From the NCBI RefSeq assembly GCF_036059255.1, contig NZ_CP107947.1, positions 4,836,001-4,900,000 of the forward strand: a stretch of 64,000 bases of DNA, in the 5' to 3' direction. Numbering within the stretch: position 1 is the stretch's first letter; each line of letters starts with the position of its first letter. Of the stretch, positions 8,661 to 17,910 are shown piece by piece. A program made the position numbers and the translations under genes. This stretch comes from Micromonospora sp. NBC_00389. GTDB taxonomy: Bacteria; Actinomycetota; Actinomycetes; Mycobacteriales; Micromonosporaceae. The notes below the pieces were generated by a model. It ran no database searches. It was not told the DNA's origin and saw only the letters and a program-made list of their open reading frames with translations.

Positions 8661-9862
8661 CGGCCTGGCGGCTCACCGAGGACGCTCCGCCGCCCGAGGA
8701 CGCTCCGCCGCCCGAGGGCGCAGCGGCGGCTGAGGAGGGCCACTCGGCCGACCCCCGCCGCCCGCGGTCGAGCACCCGCCGGCTGCTGGTGGTGGCGGCA
8801 ACCGTGCTGCTGACCCTGGTCGGCGCGGGCGGCCTGGCGATCGCCGGCACCAGCGTGCTCTCGGCGGAACGGCCGGAGGGCTGCGTCAAGCCGGACCGCA
8901 GCATGCAGCTCTACGCGGTGGAGTTACCCAGGGACGGCACCCAGATCCGGCTCGGCTACGGCACCAGCCCGCAGACCGCCTCCTACCCGGGGCCGACCAT
9001 GGAGATGATGGAGGGGGAGTGCCTCGCCATCACCCTGCACAACCTGGTACCCGCCGCGACGCTGGAGCAGCTGCGCACCGACCCGGCGCACCCGCTGGGT
9101 GTGTCGCTGCACGTGCACGGGGTCAAGTACACCCAGCTCTCCGACGGCACCGTGCAGAGCGGCTCGTTCGTCCCGCCCGGCGAGTCACGCACGTACACCT
9201 GGTTCGCCCAGCAGCGGAACAAGAAGACCGGCTCGCCGGGCACGGCCGGCTACTGGTGGTACCACGATCACGTGGTGGGCGGCCCGCACGGCACCCAGGG
9301 CCTCGGCGCGGGACTCTTCGGCGGGCTGGTGGTACGCCGACCCGGCGACCCGAAGCCCGACCGCACCTACACCGTGGTCTTCGGTGACCGGCAGAGCATC
9401 AACCTGCGCCGCGGCGCGGCCACCGACACCTGCGACGCACAGAACCCGCAGCCCGGCCCGACCTGCCTGGTCGCCCGCAAGGGGGAGAAGGTGGAGTTCA
9501 TCGTCGTCGGGATCGGCAACGACATGCACACCTTCCACCTGCACGGGCATTCCTGGGCGGACACCCGGACCGGCCTGGTGAGCAACGGGGAACCGTTCGC
9601 CGACAGCGTCCCGGTCATCGACAACAAGCCGCTCGGGCCGGGCGACTCGTTCGGGTTCCAGGTGGCGGCGGGCGACTCCGTCGGGCCGGGGCACTGGATG
9701 CTGCACTGCCACATGCAGTTCCACTCCGACGGCGGCATGTCGACGATGCTGCACGTCCTGGACGAGTCCGGGGCGATGCCCCCGGGCCACGACCACTCCC
9801 ACCCGGCGACCGCCGCCGGCACCGGTGCCGCCACCGACACCGGCGAACACCAGCACAACTGA
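8657..9862 (+). CDS. Membrane-anchored two-domain multicopper oxidase (small laccase type)
   Basis: A 401-aa protein; its GTG start overlaps the upstream stop (GTGA). A Pro/Glu-rich N-terminus repeating EDAPPPE is followed by one transmembrane or signal segment (about 46-66). All copper motifs are present: LHVHG, WWYHDH, HTFHLHGHSW and HCHMQFHSDGGM, i.e. the T2/T3 histidines plus the T1 Cys-His-Met set. Length and two cupredoxin domains match trimeric small laccases. A His-rich tail ends the protein. It probably reduces O2 outside the membrane using electrons from phenols, copper or a protein donor. Co-transcription with sugar-modifying genes suggests a terminal electron sink, which is inference. 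Confidence 0.9.
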   Translation: MTAWRLTEDAPPPEDAPPPEGAAAAEEGHSADPRRPRSSTRRLLVVAATVLLTLVGAGGLAIAGTSVLSAERPEGCVKPDRSMQLYAVELPRDGTQIRLGYGTSPQTASYPGPTMEMMEGECLAITLHNLVPAATLEQLRTDPAHPLGVSLHVHGVKYTQLSDGTVQSGSFVPPGESRTYTWFAQQRNKKTGSPGTAGYWWYHDHVVGGPHGTQGLGAGLFGGLVVRRPGDPKPDRTYTVVFGDRQSINLRRGAATDTCDAQNPQPGPTCLVARKGEKVEFIVVGIGNDMHTFHLHGHSWADTRTGLVSNGEPFADSVPVIDNKPLGPGDSFGFQVAAGDSVGPGHWMLHCHMQFHSDGGMSTMLHVLDESGAMPPGHDHSHPATAAGTGAATDTGEHQHN

Positions 9863-9890
9863 GCACCGGCGCCACCGCGCCGGTGACCGG

Positions 9891-9932
9891 GCCGGTGGCT
9901 GCTGGTCTGTCGGCGGACCAGCAGCCACCGGC
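9891..9932 (+). terminator. Strong hairpin terminator after the multicopper oxidase
   Basis: A perfect 17-bp stem (arms 9891-9907 and 9916-9932, beginning GCCGGTGGCTGCTGG) with an 8-nt loop, 28 bp past the stop. No U-run follows, as is usual for high-G+C actinobacterial terminators. Confidence 0.8.
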
Positions 9933-10110
9933 GGGACCCCGCGCCCACGGCGGGCTCCCCAGCCATCCACCAGTCCGCCGCAACGTCCCCGCACTCACCC
10001 CCAACCCGTCCGGGCGTCGCCGGTGGTCCCACGCACCGGTGTCCGGTCGATCCCGGCACGACCGCTCGGCAGCGCATGTCCGCCACATCCCAACCTGAAG
10101 AGGAGTCGAG

Positions 10111-13100
10111 ATGGCTCAAGGACGCCATTTCCGGTTATCCCGCTGGGTCGGACGACGGCTACGGTCCGACTCGACGACCACCCCACCACCGCCTGCCCGA
10201 CGGCGGGCCATGCGCCGCGCCGGTGCCCTCGCGTCGAGCGCCGCGCTGGCCCTCGGCGTGCTGGGTCTGCCCGCCCAGGCCGCGAGCCCGACCCCGGTCA
10301 AGGCCGCGGCCGCCGAGGCCGCCGCGGCGGTCAAGGTGCTGGTGTTCCACGGTCCGGTGGCCCAGCAGGACGACCCGGTCAACCGGGCCGTCACCGCAAT
10401 CCGGAGCCTCGGCGCGGACCACGGATTCTCCGTCGACGACTCCAGTGACCCCGGTATCTTCACCTTCGGCAACCTGTCCCGGTACCGGGGCTTGGTGTTC
10501 CTCTCCGCCAACGGGGTGACGCTCAACGACGCCCAGGAGGCCGCGTTCCAGGCGTACGTCAAGGGTGGCGGCGGGTTCGTCGGTGTGCACGACGCCGCCC
10601 GCGCGCAGCCCAGCTCGGCCTGGTTCACCGGCCTGATCGGCACGCGGCCGGCCGCCAGCCTGCCGAACGCCGAGAAGCCCGTCTCCGCCACCGCGAGCGC
10701 CGAGAACGCGCCGAACGAGACCGCCGCGAAGGCGATCGACGGGTCGACCGGCACCAAGTGGCTCACCTTCAACCCGACCGGCTGGCTCGCGGCAAAGCTG
10801 GCGAAGCCGGTCGTGGTGAGCCGCTACGCGCTGACCTCGGCCAACGACTTCCCCGGCCGGGACCCGAAGAACTGGACCCTGCAGGGCTCCCAGGACGGCA
10901 CCACCTGGACGGACCTGGACACGCGCAGCGGGGAGTCCTTCCCCCAGCGGTTCCAGACCAAGCAATACAGCTTCACCAACACCACGGCGTACCAGCACTA
11001 CCGGCTGAACATCACGGCCAACGGCGGCGAGCCGTTGATCCAGCTCGCCGAGCTGTGGCTGATCGGCCCGGACGCCGGACCGGCCCCGGACACCACGGTG
11101 CAGCAGGCCGTGGTGGACTTCACCGACCGTCAGCACCCGGCGAACAAGGGGCAGCCGCTGACCTTGACCCGCTCCGACCAGTGGATCAACTGGGACCCGA
11201 GCCCGACCGGCCGAGTGCACACCCTAGCCCAGGTCGAGGAGGGGACCTACAACCCGGGGCTGAGCGGCAACGGCGCGTTCCACCCGATCTCCTGGTGTCA
11301 GGACTACGACGGCGGCCGGTCCTTCTACACCGGGATGGGTCGCACCGAGGCCAGCTGGACGAGCGACACGAAGTTCCAGAGCCACCTGGTCGGCGCCATC
11401 CAGTGGACCACCGGCATGGTGCGCGGTGACTGCCAGGCGACCATCGCGTCGAACTACCGCATCGAGCGGCTCACCACCACCAACCAGCCCGGGCAGCTCG
11501 ACCAGATCGGCGAGCCGCACGGCCTGACCGTCGCGCCGGACGGCAAGGTGTTCTACATCGGCAAGGCGGCCTGCGCGTCCGGGCCGGTCGTCAACTGGGA
11601 CGACCCGAAGGTCGGCCTCGGCTGCGGCACGATCCACCAGTGGGACCCGAAGACCAAGCAGGTCAAACTGCTGACCACCCTCGCCGTGATGGGCAACCGG
11701 GGCAGCGGCAGCGAGCTGGTCAAGAACGAGGAGGGCCTGGTCGGCATCACCCTGGACCCGAAGTTCGCCCAGAACGGCTGGGTGTACGCCTACTGGATGC
11801 CGCACGAGTCGATCGACCGGGACCGGCGGATCGGCCAGCGGACCGTCTCCCGGTTCACCTACGACGCGGCGAAGCAGTCCCTCGACCAGGGCACCCGCAA
11901 GGACCTGCTGCACTGGGACACGCAGATTCACAGCTGCTGCCACGCGGGCGGCGGGATGACCTTCGACGAGTCCGGCAACCTCTACATCGGTAGCGGGGAC
12001 AGCAACTCCTCCGGCGGCTCCAACGGCTACGCCGGCAACAACTGGACGCAGGAGTACAAGGGCGTGTCGTTCCAGGACGCCCGGCGTACCTCCGGCAACA
12101 CCAACGACCTGAACGGCAAGATCCTCCGCATCCACCCGGAGCCCGACGGTACGTACACCGTGCCGGCCGGCAACCTGTTCACCGGCAAGGAGCAGGGCGG
12201 TGGCAAGACCCGCCCGGAGATCTACGTGATGGGCGTCCGCAACATCGCGCGGATCGCCTGGGACCCGGTCAACGACTGGCTCACCGCGGCGTGGGTCGGC
12301 CCGGACGCCGGTGGCCCGGACCCGAACCTCGGCCCGGCCAAGTACGAGACGGCGACCATCATCACCTCCGCTGGCAACCAGGGCTGGCCGTACTGCATGG
12401 GCAACCGGCAGCCCTACCGGGACCGCAGCAACGTCGACGCCACCATGCTGACCGGCTGGTACGACTGCGACAACCTGAAGAACGAGTCCCCTCGCAACAC
12501 CGGTCTGGTCAACATCCCGCCGGCGCGGGACAACATGATCTGGTACTCGCCGCAGGGCGGTGGGCCGGTCTACCCGAAGCGCACCGACGGGAGCGGACTG
12601 CCGACGTACCAGGCGGGTCAGGAGACCTTCACCCAGCCGTACCTCAAGGGCGGCGGGCAGGCCATCATGGATGGCCCGACCTACCAGCGGGAGAACGTCG
12701 ACACCGCCAGCGGCGTGGCGTGGCCGGCATACTGGGACAACAAGTGGTTCATCGGTGACCAGTCCAACGCCAACAACCGGATCGCGGTCACCGTCGACCC
12801 GAGCAAGGTCGACAGCCACGGGCCGCCGGCCTTCGCCGAGGACCTGCGCAGCATCATCCGTTCGGGCAGCGGCACCACCCAGCTCCAGTCCTGGATGGAC
12901 GCCAAGTTCGGACCCGACGGTGCGCTGTACATGCTCGACTACGCCGGCGGGTTCTTCAGCCTGCACCCCAACCAGAAGCTGATCCGGATCGCCTACCAGG
13001 GCGGCCCGGCGACGCCGAACCCGAACGACGCCACGGCACGGGCGGTGGCGCAGAGCAACCCGAAGACGATCGCCTTCTCCAATGCCCGGACCGGTGGCCT

Positions 13101-14160
13101 GAAGTGGGAGTGGAACTTCGGTGACGGCAGCGCGCCGTCACACGAGGCGAAGCCCACCCACACGTACGCGGACTACGGCACCTACCAGGCGACGGTGAAG
13201 GTCACCTACGCCAACGGCGAGGTCGCCACCGGCACGGTCCAGGTCGTCGTCGGGTGCGCCGCGCCCGACGGCCGGCAGACGGTGCAGATGCTCGACACCG
13301 ACACCGGCGTGGCCAACCACCAGGCCGGCGGCGGCTGCACCATCAACGACCTGATCGACGACGAGCGGATGTGGTCCAACCACGGCCAGTTCGTCAGCCA
13401 CGTCAGCGACGTGGTCAACGACCTGCGGGCGGACGGCGTCGTCGACAACCGTGAGGCGACGACGCTGAACCGGGCGGCGGCGCAGTCGGAGATCGGCAAG
13501 GTCGCCGGCTACCAGCCCATCTTCGACGGGACGGCGGGTTCCCTCGCCGACTGGCGACAAGCACCGGGCGGATCGTTCGCGCTCCGGCCGGACGGGTCGA
13601 TCCGCAGCTCCGGCGGGCTGGGCATGCTCTGGTACGCCAAGGACGAGTTCGCCGACTTCTCCCTGCGGATGCAGTTCAGGGACGTCTCCGCCGGCAGCGT
13701 CTACGCCAACAGCGGCGCCTTCGTCCGGTTCCCGGACCCGAGGACGCCGCTGGCCGAGCGGCCGGAGGGCAGCTGCGGCACGTTCGGCTCGGCCCGGAGC
13801 TCGGAGGCGTGGGTCGCCATCTACTGCGGTCACGAGATCCAGATCTACGACGGACCCACCGGCGAACCGCAGAAGACCGCTTCGATCTACAACTTCGACC
13901 CGAACGGGCTGGACCAGGCGGGGGCGACCCCGAAGGGCCAGTGGAACGACTACGAGATCCGGGTGGTCGGCCAGCACTACACGATCATCCGGAACGGTGT
14001 GGTGATCAACGAGTTCGACAACACCCCGGGCAAGGCGTCGTCCCGCCAGGGCGACCCGCCCACGGACCTGCGGCAGTTCCTCAGCGGGTACATCGGGTTG
14101 CAGAACCACGGCACCAACGACCTGATCGAGATCCGCGACGTCAGGGTTCGCGAGCTGTAA
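10111..14160 (+). CDS. Secreted ThuA/discoidin/PQQ sugar dehydrogenase/PKD/DUF1080 multidomain protein
   Basis: A 1349-aa exported protein; ATG behind GAAGAGGAG. Long leader with Arg-rich ARRRAMRRAG and a hydrophobic core (to about 57). The first half of a ThuA (trehalose-utilisation, amidotransferase-like) domain (about 74-184) is interrupted by an F5/8 type C discoidin domain (185-322), then resumes (to about 440; CQDYDGGRSFYTGMG). A soluble PQQ glucose/sorbosone dehydrogenase propeller follows (448-960), with the general-base His of the CHAGGG motif (611), TSGNTNDLNGKILRI and GNQGWPYCMGN. Then a PKD domain (985-1046), the shared two-Cys module (1049-1130) and DUF1080 (1132-1349). It appears to combine sugar oxidation with keto-sugar cleavage in one chain. 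Confidence 0.88.
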   Translation: MAQGRHFRLSRWVGRRLRSDSTTTPPPPARRRAMRRAGALASSAALALGVLGLPAQAASPTPVKAAAAEAAAAVKVLVFHGPVAQQDDPVNRAVTAIRSLGADHGFSVDDSSDPGIFTFGNLSRYRGLVFLSANGVTLNDAQEAAFQAYVKGGGGFVGVHDAARAQPSSAWFTGLIGTRPAASLPNAEKPVSATASAENAPNETAAKAIDGSTGTKWLTFNPTGWLAAKLAKPVVVSRYALTSANDFPGRDPKNWTLQGSQDGTTWTDLDTRSGESFPQRFQTKQYSFTNTTAYQHYRLNITANGGEPLIQLAELWLIGPDAGPAPDTTVQQAVVDFTDRQHPANKGQPLTLTRSDQWINWDPSPTGRVHTLAQVEEGTYNPGLSGNGAFHPISWCQDYDGGRSFYTGMGRTEASWTSDTKFQSHLVGAIQWTTGMVRGDCQATIASNYRIERLTTTNQPGQLDQIGEPHGLTVAPDGKVFYIGKAACASGPVVNWDDPKVGLGCGTIHQWDPKTKQVKLLTTLAVMGNRGSGSELVKNEEGLVGITLDPKFAQNGWVYAYWMPHESIDRDRRIGQRTVSRFTYDAAKQSLDQGTRKDLLHWDTQIHSCCHAGGGMTFDESGNLYIGSGDSNSSGGSNGYAGNNWTQEYKGVSFQDARRTSGNTNDLNGKILRIHPEPDGTYTVPAGNLFTGKEQGGGKTRPEIYVMGVRNIARIAWDPVNDWLTAAWVGPDAGGPDPNLGPAKYETATIITSAGNQGWPYCMGNRQPYRDRSNVDATMLTGWYDCDNLKNESPRNTGLVNIPPARDNMIWYSPQGGGPVYPKRTDGSGLPTYQAGQETFTQPYLKGGGQAIMDGPTYQRENVDTASGVAWPAYWDNKWFIGDQSNANNRIAVTVDPSKVDSHGPPAFAEDLRSIIRSGSGTTQLQSWMDAKFGPDGALYMLDYAGGFFSLHPNQKLIRIAYQGGPATPNPNDATARAVAQSNPKTIAFSNARTGGLKWEWNFGDGSAPSHEAKPTHTYADYGTYQATVKVTYANGEVATGTVQVVVGCAAPDGRQTVQMLDTDTGVANHQAGGGCTINDLIDDERMWSNHGQFVSHVSDVVNDLRADGVVDNREATTLNRAAAQSEIGKVAGYQPIFDGTAGSLADWRQAPGGSFALRPDGSIRSSGGLGMLWYAKDEFADFSLRMQFRDVSAGSVYANSGAFVRFPDPRTPLAERPEGSCGTFGSARSSEAWVAIYCGHEIQIYDGPTGEPQKTASIYNFDPNGLDQAGATPKGQWNDYEIRVVGQHYTIIRNGVVINEFDNTPGKASSRQGDPPTDLRQFLSGYIGLQNHGTNDLIEIRDVRVREL

Positions 14161-14169
14161 GCGGAGGGC

Positions 14170-14207
14170 GTGCCGGGTACGGGGGACCTACCCTCCGTAC
14201 CCGGCAC
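14170..14207 (+). terminator. Hairpin terminator after the ThuA/PQQ/DUF1080 gene
   Basis: Perfect 13-bp arms GTGCCGGGTACGG (14170-14182) and its complement (14195-14207), starting 10 bp after the stop codon at 14158-14160. It may also serve the converging gene on the other strand. Confidence 0.75.
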
Positions 14208-14219
14208 TGCCGTTGGTGC

Positions 14220-14658
14220 TCAGGTCTTGCGCGCCGTACCGCGGCTGCCGAACGACTCCATGGTGGTCGCCTTCTTGGCCGGGGCCCTGGTGGCGGACGT
14301 GGTGCGGGCCCGGGTCGGCGCGGCCTTCTTCGCCGCCGCCTTCTTCGCCGCGGCCCTCGTCGCGGGCGCCTTCTTCGGCGGGGCGTTCTTCGCGGCGGCC
14401 GCCTTCGCCGTCGGCCTGCGGGTGGGCGTGGCCGTGGTGGCGGAGGTGTCCTTCTTCCGCGCGACGCGGGCCGTGGTCGGGGTGGGCTTCTCGCCGGGGC
14501 TCTTGGCCACGCTCGCGCCGGTGGCCCGCTTCGTGGCGGTGACGGCCAGCCTTCTTCGCCGCCGCCTTCCGGCTCATCGGAGCCTTCTTCGCCCAGGTGG
14601 CCTTGCGGGCCCCGGTCGGCCGGCTGCCCGCCGGGACGGCGCTCCTGCCTGCGGTCAT
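14220..14658 (-). pseudogene. Frameshifted Lys/Ala-rich histone-H1-like protein
   Basis: Two overlapping minus-strand frames join into one typical actinobacterial Lys/Ala/Pro-rich DNA-binding tail. The first runs from 14658 (MTAGRSAVPAG ... KKAPMSRKAAAKKAG). Near 14545 the coding pattern shifts one frame into VTATKRATGASVAKSPGEKP, continuing with repeated AAKKAAAKKAAPTRA to the stop at 14220. A single-base difference would restore one protein of about 145 aa. It may be a genuine inactivating indel or a sequence error in the GC-rich repeat. Intact relatives bind the nucleoid. Confidence 0.55.
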
Positions 14659-14827
14659 CCTCGCTCATCCTCGGGTCTCCCGGCATCGCCAGTACTGCCG
14701 GACGACGGGCATGGCGGGTGCAGACTCGCCCGGCCCGGTCGGCCGGGTCTTCCCCCGCCTCCGCCGGGCAAACGCCGAAGGAACGGGCTGGTTGTGACGG
14801 TCTTCCTCGGCCCCACCCGGACGGTTC

Positions 14828-15226
14828 GGCGCCGTTGCATTGAGCGTTGGCAAGATCGAGGCAGACTTGAGCAGTGAAGTCATCGACCCGTCCTGGCCCA
14901 TGGCTGCCTCCGAGGTCGGCGATCGCCGGGCTCCGGTTCCCGACCGAGGTGATCGTGGTCGCGGTCCGCTGGTATCTGCGGTTCAACCTGTCCTATCGCG
15001 ACGTTGACGAGTTGCTGGCCGAACGTGGCGCCGAGGTCGATCACGTCACCGTCTACCGGTGGGTGCAGCGATTCACCCTGCTGCTGGCCGACGCCGGCCG
15101 GTTCTGCCGGCACTCACCAGGCGACAGGTGGTTCGTTGATGAGACGTACGTCAAGGTGAACGGGGTTTGGCGGTACGTGTACCGGGCGGTCGACCAGCAC
15201 GGAAAGGTCATCGACGTGCTCTTAGG
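14828..15226 (+). mobile_element. IS6-family insertion sequence remnant, copy 1
   Basis: A terminus resembling the IS6 inverted repeat (GGCGCCGTTGC at 14828) leads to a GTG start at 14874. The frame encodes about 118 residues of an IS6-family DDE transposase: FNLSYRDVDELLAERG, VDHVTVYRWVQRF, and the first catalytic Asp in DRWFVDETYVKV. Similarity stops after VIDVLL and the frame then runs into other DNA. The second and third catalytic acids and the right end are missing, so it cannot move by itself. A closely similar inverted copy is at 37690-38070. Confidence 0.8.
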
Positions 15227-15243
15227 TATTCGGCAGGGGCAGG

Positions 15244-15489
15244 GTGCAGACCTGTCGGCGTGAGTTGCTGGACCGCGCGTTGATCTGGAACCAGCGCCAC
15301 CTTTGCCAAGCCCTGCGGGAGTTCGAGCGGTTCTACAACTCCCATGGGCCGCATCAGGGCATCGCGAACGCCCGACCGCTGCACCCCTTGCCTCGGGCGA
15401 TCACCGATCTAGGCCAGATCGCCCGCCTCGACTTACGTAGGCGTGAACGCCTGGGCGGCATCCTTCACGAGTACGAACATGCCGCGTGA
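15244..15489 (+). pseudogene. C-terminal fragment of an rve-type integrase/transposase
   Basis: About 80 residues, RRELLDRALIWNQRHLCQAL ... FYNSHGPHQG ... LGGILHEYEHAA, match the end of IS3/IS481-like integrase cores: the RRE glutamate occupies the third catalytic position and the closing LGG-HEYE-AA signature is typical. The N-terminal half is missing and the piece abuts the IS6 fragment, so two unrelated transposases were joined by rearrangement. Confidence 0.7.
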
Positions 15490-15522
15490 CCTGGGCGGAC
15501 GAGGTTTCCGGCAAGGGCAGGG

Positions 15523-16353
15523 TCAGGCGGGCCGGGCGCGGGCGTAGACGTCGCCCGAGTTGGCCTCGTGGGGCAGCGCCCGCAGGTACGCCGCCACCTC
15601 GCCCGCCGGCCGCCAGCCATCGAGGGCGAACGCCATCTCGTCGCCGAGCGCCACGGTGAACGTGGTGAAGCCCAGCCGGGTGAGCCGGTCCAGGCAGTGC
15701 GCGGCCAGGTCCCGTTCGATGGTGGTGAATTCGAAGGACAGCGCCGGCAGGGGGCGGCTCAACCCGGCCAGCACGGCGTCCTCAAATCCCTCCACGTCGA
15801 TCTTTACGAAGCCCGGTACGCCGTGCGCCGCGACCAGTGTGTCGAGTGTGGTTCCGGCCACCTCGATCTCGACGTCCCAAATCTCGTCCTCCCAGCCGCC
15901 GGCCCCGTCGGCAGCCTGCAGGAAACCCGCCGACGCCGTGGAGATCGTCGGGTTCGCCGAGTTGACGTGCAGCCGCACCGGCCCGGTACAAGCCCCGCAC
16001 GCCGCCTCCACCACGGTCACCCGGTCGTCGTGCGCGTAGAGGGCGCGCAGGGCCCGGGTGCAGAGCGGTTGCGGCTCGACGGCCACCACGCGGGCGCCCA
16101 GCCGCCGGAAGCTGCCGAGCCGGTCGCCCACGTGCGCGCCGACGTCGAAGACCAGGTCCCCTGGGCGGACCAGGGGCGCGTAGAACGCGTCCATCGCCGC
16201 CTCGCGGGCCGGGTCGCCGTAGTACGCCTCCAGGGAGCGGCGCAACCCGGACAGGGTCGGGTCCGCCTTGAGTGCCTCCACCGCGCTGAGGTCATCGACC
16301 ACTGGTCTGACCGTAGTCGCGTCCGGAGCAACGCGAGGGCGATTCGCGTCCAT
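15523..16353 (-). CDS. FkbM family SAM-dependent methyltransferase
   Basis: A 276-aa protein, start chosen at MDANRPRV because similarity begins soon after, although the frame stays open upstream. FkbM hallmarks: VRPGDLVFDVGAHVGDRLGSF (SAM motif I, about 80-100), ARVVAVEPQPLCTRAL (motif II acidic loop) and PGFVKIDVEGFEDAVL (the KIDVEG signature, about 195-210). The family methylates hydroxyl groups on sugars and natural products, but the target is unknown here. Neighbours are fragments, so no pathway is implied. Confidence 0.85.
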   Translation of the reverse strand: MDANRPRVAPDATTVRPVVDDLSAVEALKADPTLSGLRRSLEAYYGDPAREAAMDAFYAPLVRPGDLVFDVGAHVGDRLGSFRRLGARVVAVEPQPLCTRALRALYAHDDRVTVVEAACGACTGPVRLHVNSANPTISTASAGFLQAADGAGGWEDEIWDVEIEVAGTTLDTLVAAHGVPGFVKIDVEGFEDAVLAGLSRPLPALSFEFTTIERDLAAHCLDRLTRLGFTTFTVALGDEMAFALDGWRPAGEVAAYLRALPHEANSGDVYARARPA

Positions 16354-16382
16354 TTGCCGGGCACCCCTGGATACCCAGCCTC

Positions 16383-16957
16383 CTAGGACGGTGTAGACGG
16401 GGAGCGTAGCCATCGTGTGACGACGGCTCGGGTCGCCGTTGACGGCCCGCGCGAGTGCGCGACGTCCAGCGACGCTGCGGCCGTAGGCCACCACGGCGAT
16501 GGCCTCGGCGAGTGCCTGTCGGGCTGTGTCGTCGCGGTCAGGCCCCTTCGCTGCTGTGAGCCACCGGTCCGGCCGGAACGAGCTGGTGAGCTTCGTCTGG
16601 TGGTTACCGACGTACTCCCAGACGGCGCGGTCAAGGGAAACGTTGACCACCGCCCCCGCCGGAAGCCGCTGGGTCCAGTCGGCGTGCAGCTGCCATCGCC
16701 AAGTCTTCGGGCTTCGTCTGGCGGCGCATCGTGACACCGATGAAGCGCAGCTTCCGCCGGACGACATCCCAGGGCTCGCGAACCTCGACGATCCAGTCGT
16801 TCAAAAGGTCGAACAGCTCGGCAAACGTCGAGCCTGCGTCGACCACGTCGACGAAGGTGACCGGCCGAGCCCGACGGGCCAAGGCGTAAGGGGTCACGCC
16901 CAGGTCTCTCAGCACTCGACGTGTCACCGCCCGCTGTTCAGCGGCGAGAGCTGGCAA
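16383..16957 (-). pseudogene. Frameshifted actinobacterial hypothetical protein
   Basis: One frame from about 16957 reads RRVLRDLGVTPYALARRARP ... FVDVVDAGSTFAELFDLL ... LRFIGVTMRRQTKP. At about 16690 the coding pattern moves to a second frame, KTWRWQLHADWTQRLPAG ... VSLDRAVWEYVGNHQTKL ... VVAYGRSVAGRRALARAV. The two halves make sense only as one protein. VFVD-AG-T-like spacing hints at a phosphoribosyltransferase-like core, but I do not recognise the family. The second frame runs on into the methyltransferase frame without a stop. Confidence 0.5.
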
Positions 16958-17098
16958 GCGCCAGGTCCGCCGACCCGGATGGGTCGCCGTTGGAACAAGA
17001 GCGGCAGCCGTAACAGCCGACTGGCGGTGGGGGTGTTCGTCAGGCCCCGTTGAAGAGGTCGAACATCGGATCCAGCGACCGCGCCTTGGATCGGTCGC

Positions 17099-17484
17099 TT
17101 AACGGACATATTGAACGGAAGGCAGTCGGCAGTTAGCGTCGGCAGGCAATGCGGAACTCGCGAGGATGCTGATCGGTGCGGTGGTAGGGCACTCCACCAG
17201 CTCGGCTGGATGGCGGCCGTCGACCGGTCCATCGTTGAGGGTGCGGTCGTAGACGAGCCGGAAGCAGTACGGCAAGGCCCGTCCTCTCCGGTGCGCCGGT
17301 TCCACGAGTCGACGATCGGCGTCCGGCCGTGCACGCGAATCACCAGCACTATGCCGCCGGCCGGGTCGGATGTCGATCCGCGGATCAGCATGACCTCGAC
17401 GCCCTTTACCCGTCCGGCAGTGCGGATAAAAAGATCCGCCCGGTCGGGACGGTAGTACTCGATCATTCGCTGCACGTCGCTCAT
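17099..17484 (-). pseudogene. Broken hypothetical protein
   Basis: The frame from an ATG at 17484 (MSDVQRMIEYYRPDRADLF ... VEVMLIRGSTSDPAGG ... VLVIRVHGRTP) is coding-like to about 17310. The pattern then continues in another frame (ALPYCFRLVYDRTLNDGPVD ... AELVECPTTAPIS) to 17099. It probably was one protein of about 125 aa with an indel near 17300. No family recognised. Confidence 0.4.
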
Positions 17485-17490
17485 CTGCAG

Positions 17491-17685
17491 TCAGGCGTCG
17501 TCCCTGATGCGCTCCTTTGCCTGGGCCAGGTCCTTCCAGTCCTGCCAGCCACCGCAGCCGGCCCTAAGGGCTGCCGGGCTGGCGTTGTTAAGGGGTAGCG
17601 GGCTGAGACTCGAATCCCGCCAGCATCGTGCTGAACAGCGTCTCCAGGTTGGTGACCTCTCCGATTCGCCCGAAGAGGTCACCAA
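17491..17685 (-). pseudogene. Small hypothetical remnant upstream of the MSDVQ frame
   Basis: A short frame ends CGGWQDWKDLAQAKERIRDDA just 4 bp before the MSDVQ start, an operon-like spacing. Another coding-looking stretch (LFGRIGEVTNLETLFSTMLA) sits in a neighbouring frame at about 17620-17680. They look like the decayed tail of one gene; no family recognised. Confidence 0.3.
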
Positions 17686-17854
17686 CGATCTAGACTTACG
17701 TGAGCTTCAAGGTCTTGCCGATCATCATCGGCGGTGGGGCAATGGTCTGTGTCGCCCCACCGACACGAACCCCCATGCCTGCGGTAGACGGGTCGTGACG
17801 GGTAGGCGCACCGAGTTGTCTTGAGGAAGCCGACGGCGGCGCTAGGCAGAAGAT

Positions 17855-17895
17855 CGCCCGCTCCGGCCGACGCGCCGGGTCGGCCGGAGCGGGCG
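17855..17895 (-). terminator. Hairpin terminator after the secreted isomerase gene
   Basis: Perfect 17-bp arms beginning CGCCCGCTCCGGCCGAC (17855-17871 and 17879-17895) with a 7-nt loop, located 16 bp past the end of the minus-strand gene at 17911. It is among the strongest stems in the window. Confidence 0.85.
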
Positions 17896-17910
17896 AATCT
17901 GTGGGAGTTG

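Noticed and set aside
14170..14877. Apparent hydrophobic plus-strand protein rich in AAFFAA segments
   Set aside because: It is the antisense reading of the Lys/Ala-rich histone-like gene; AAG/GCC codons read backwards give Phe/Leu and Ala.
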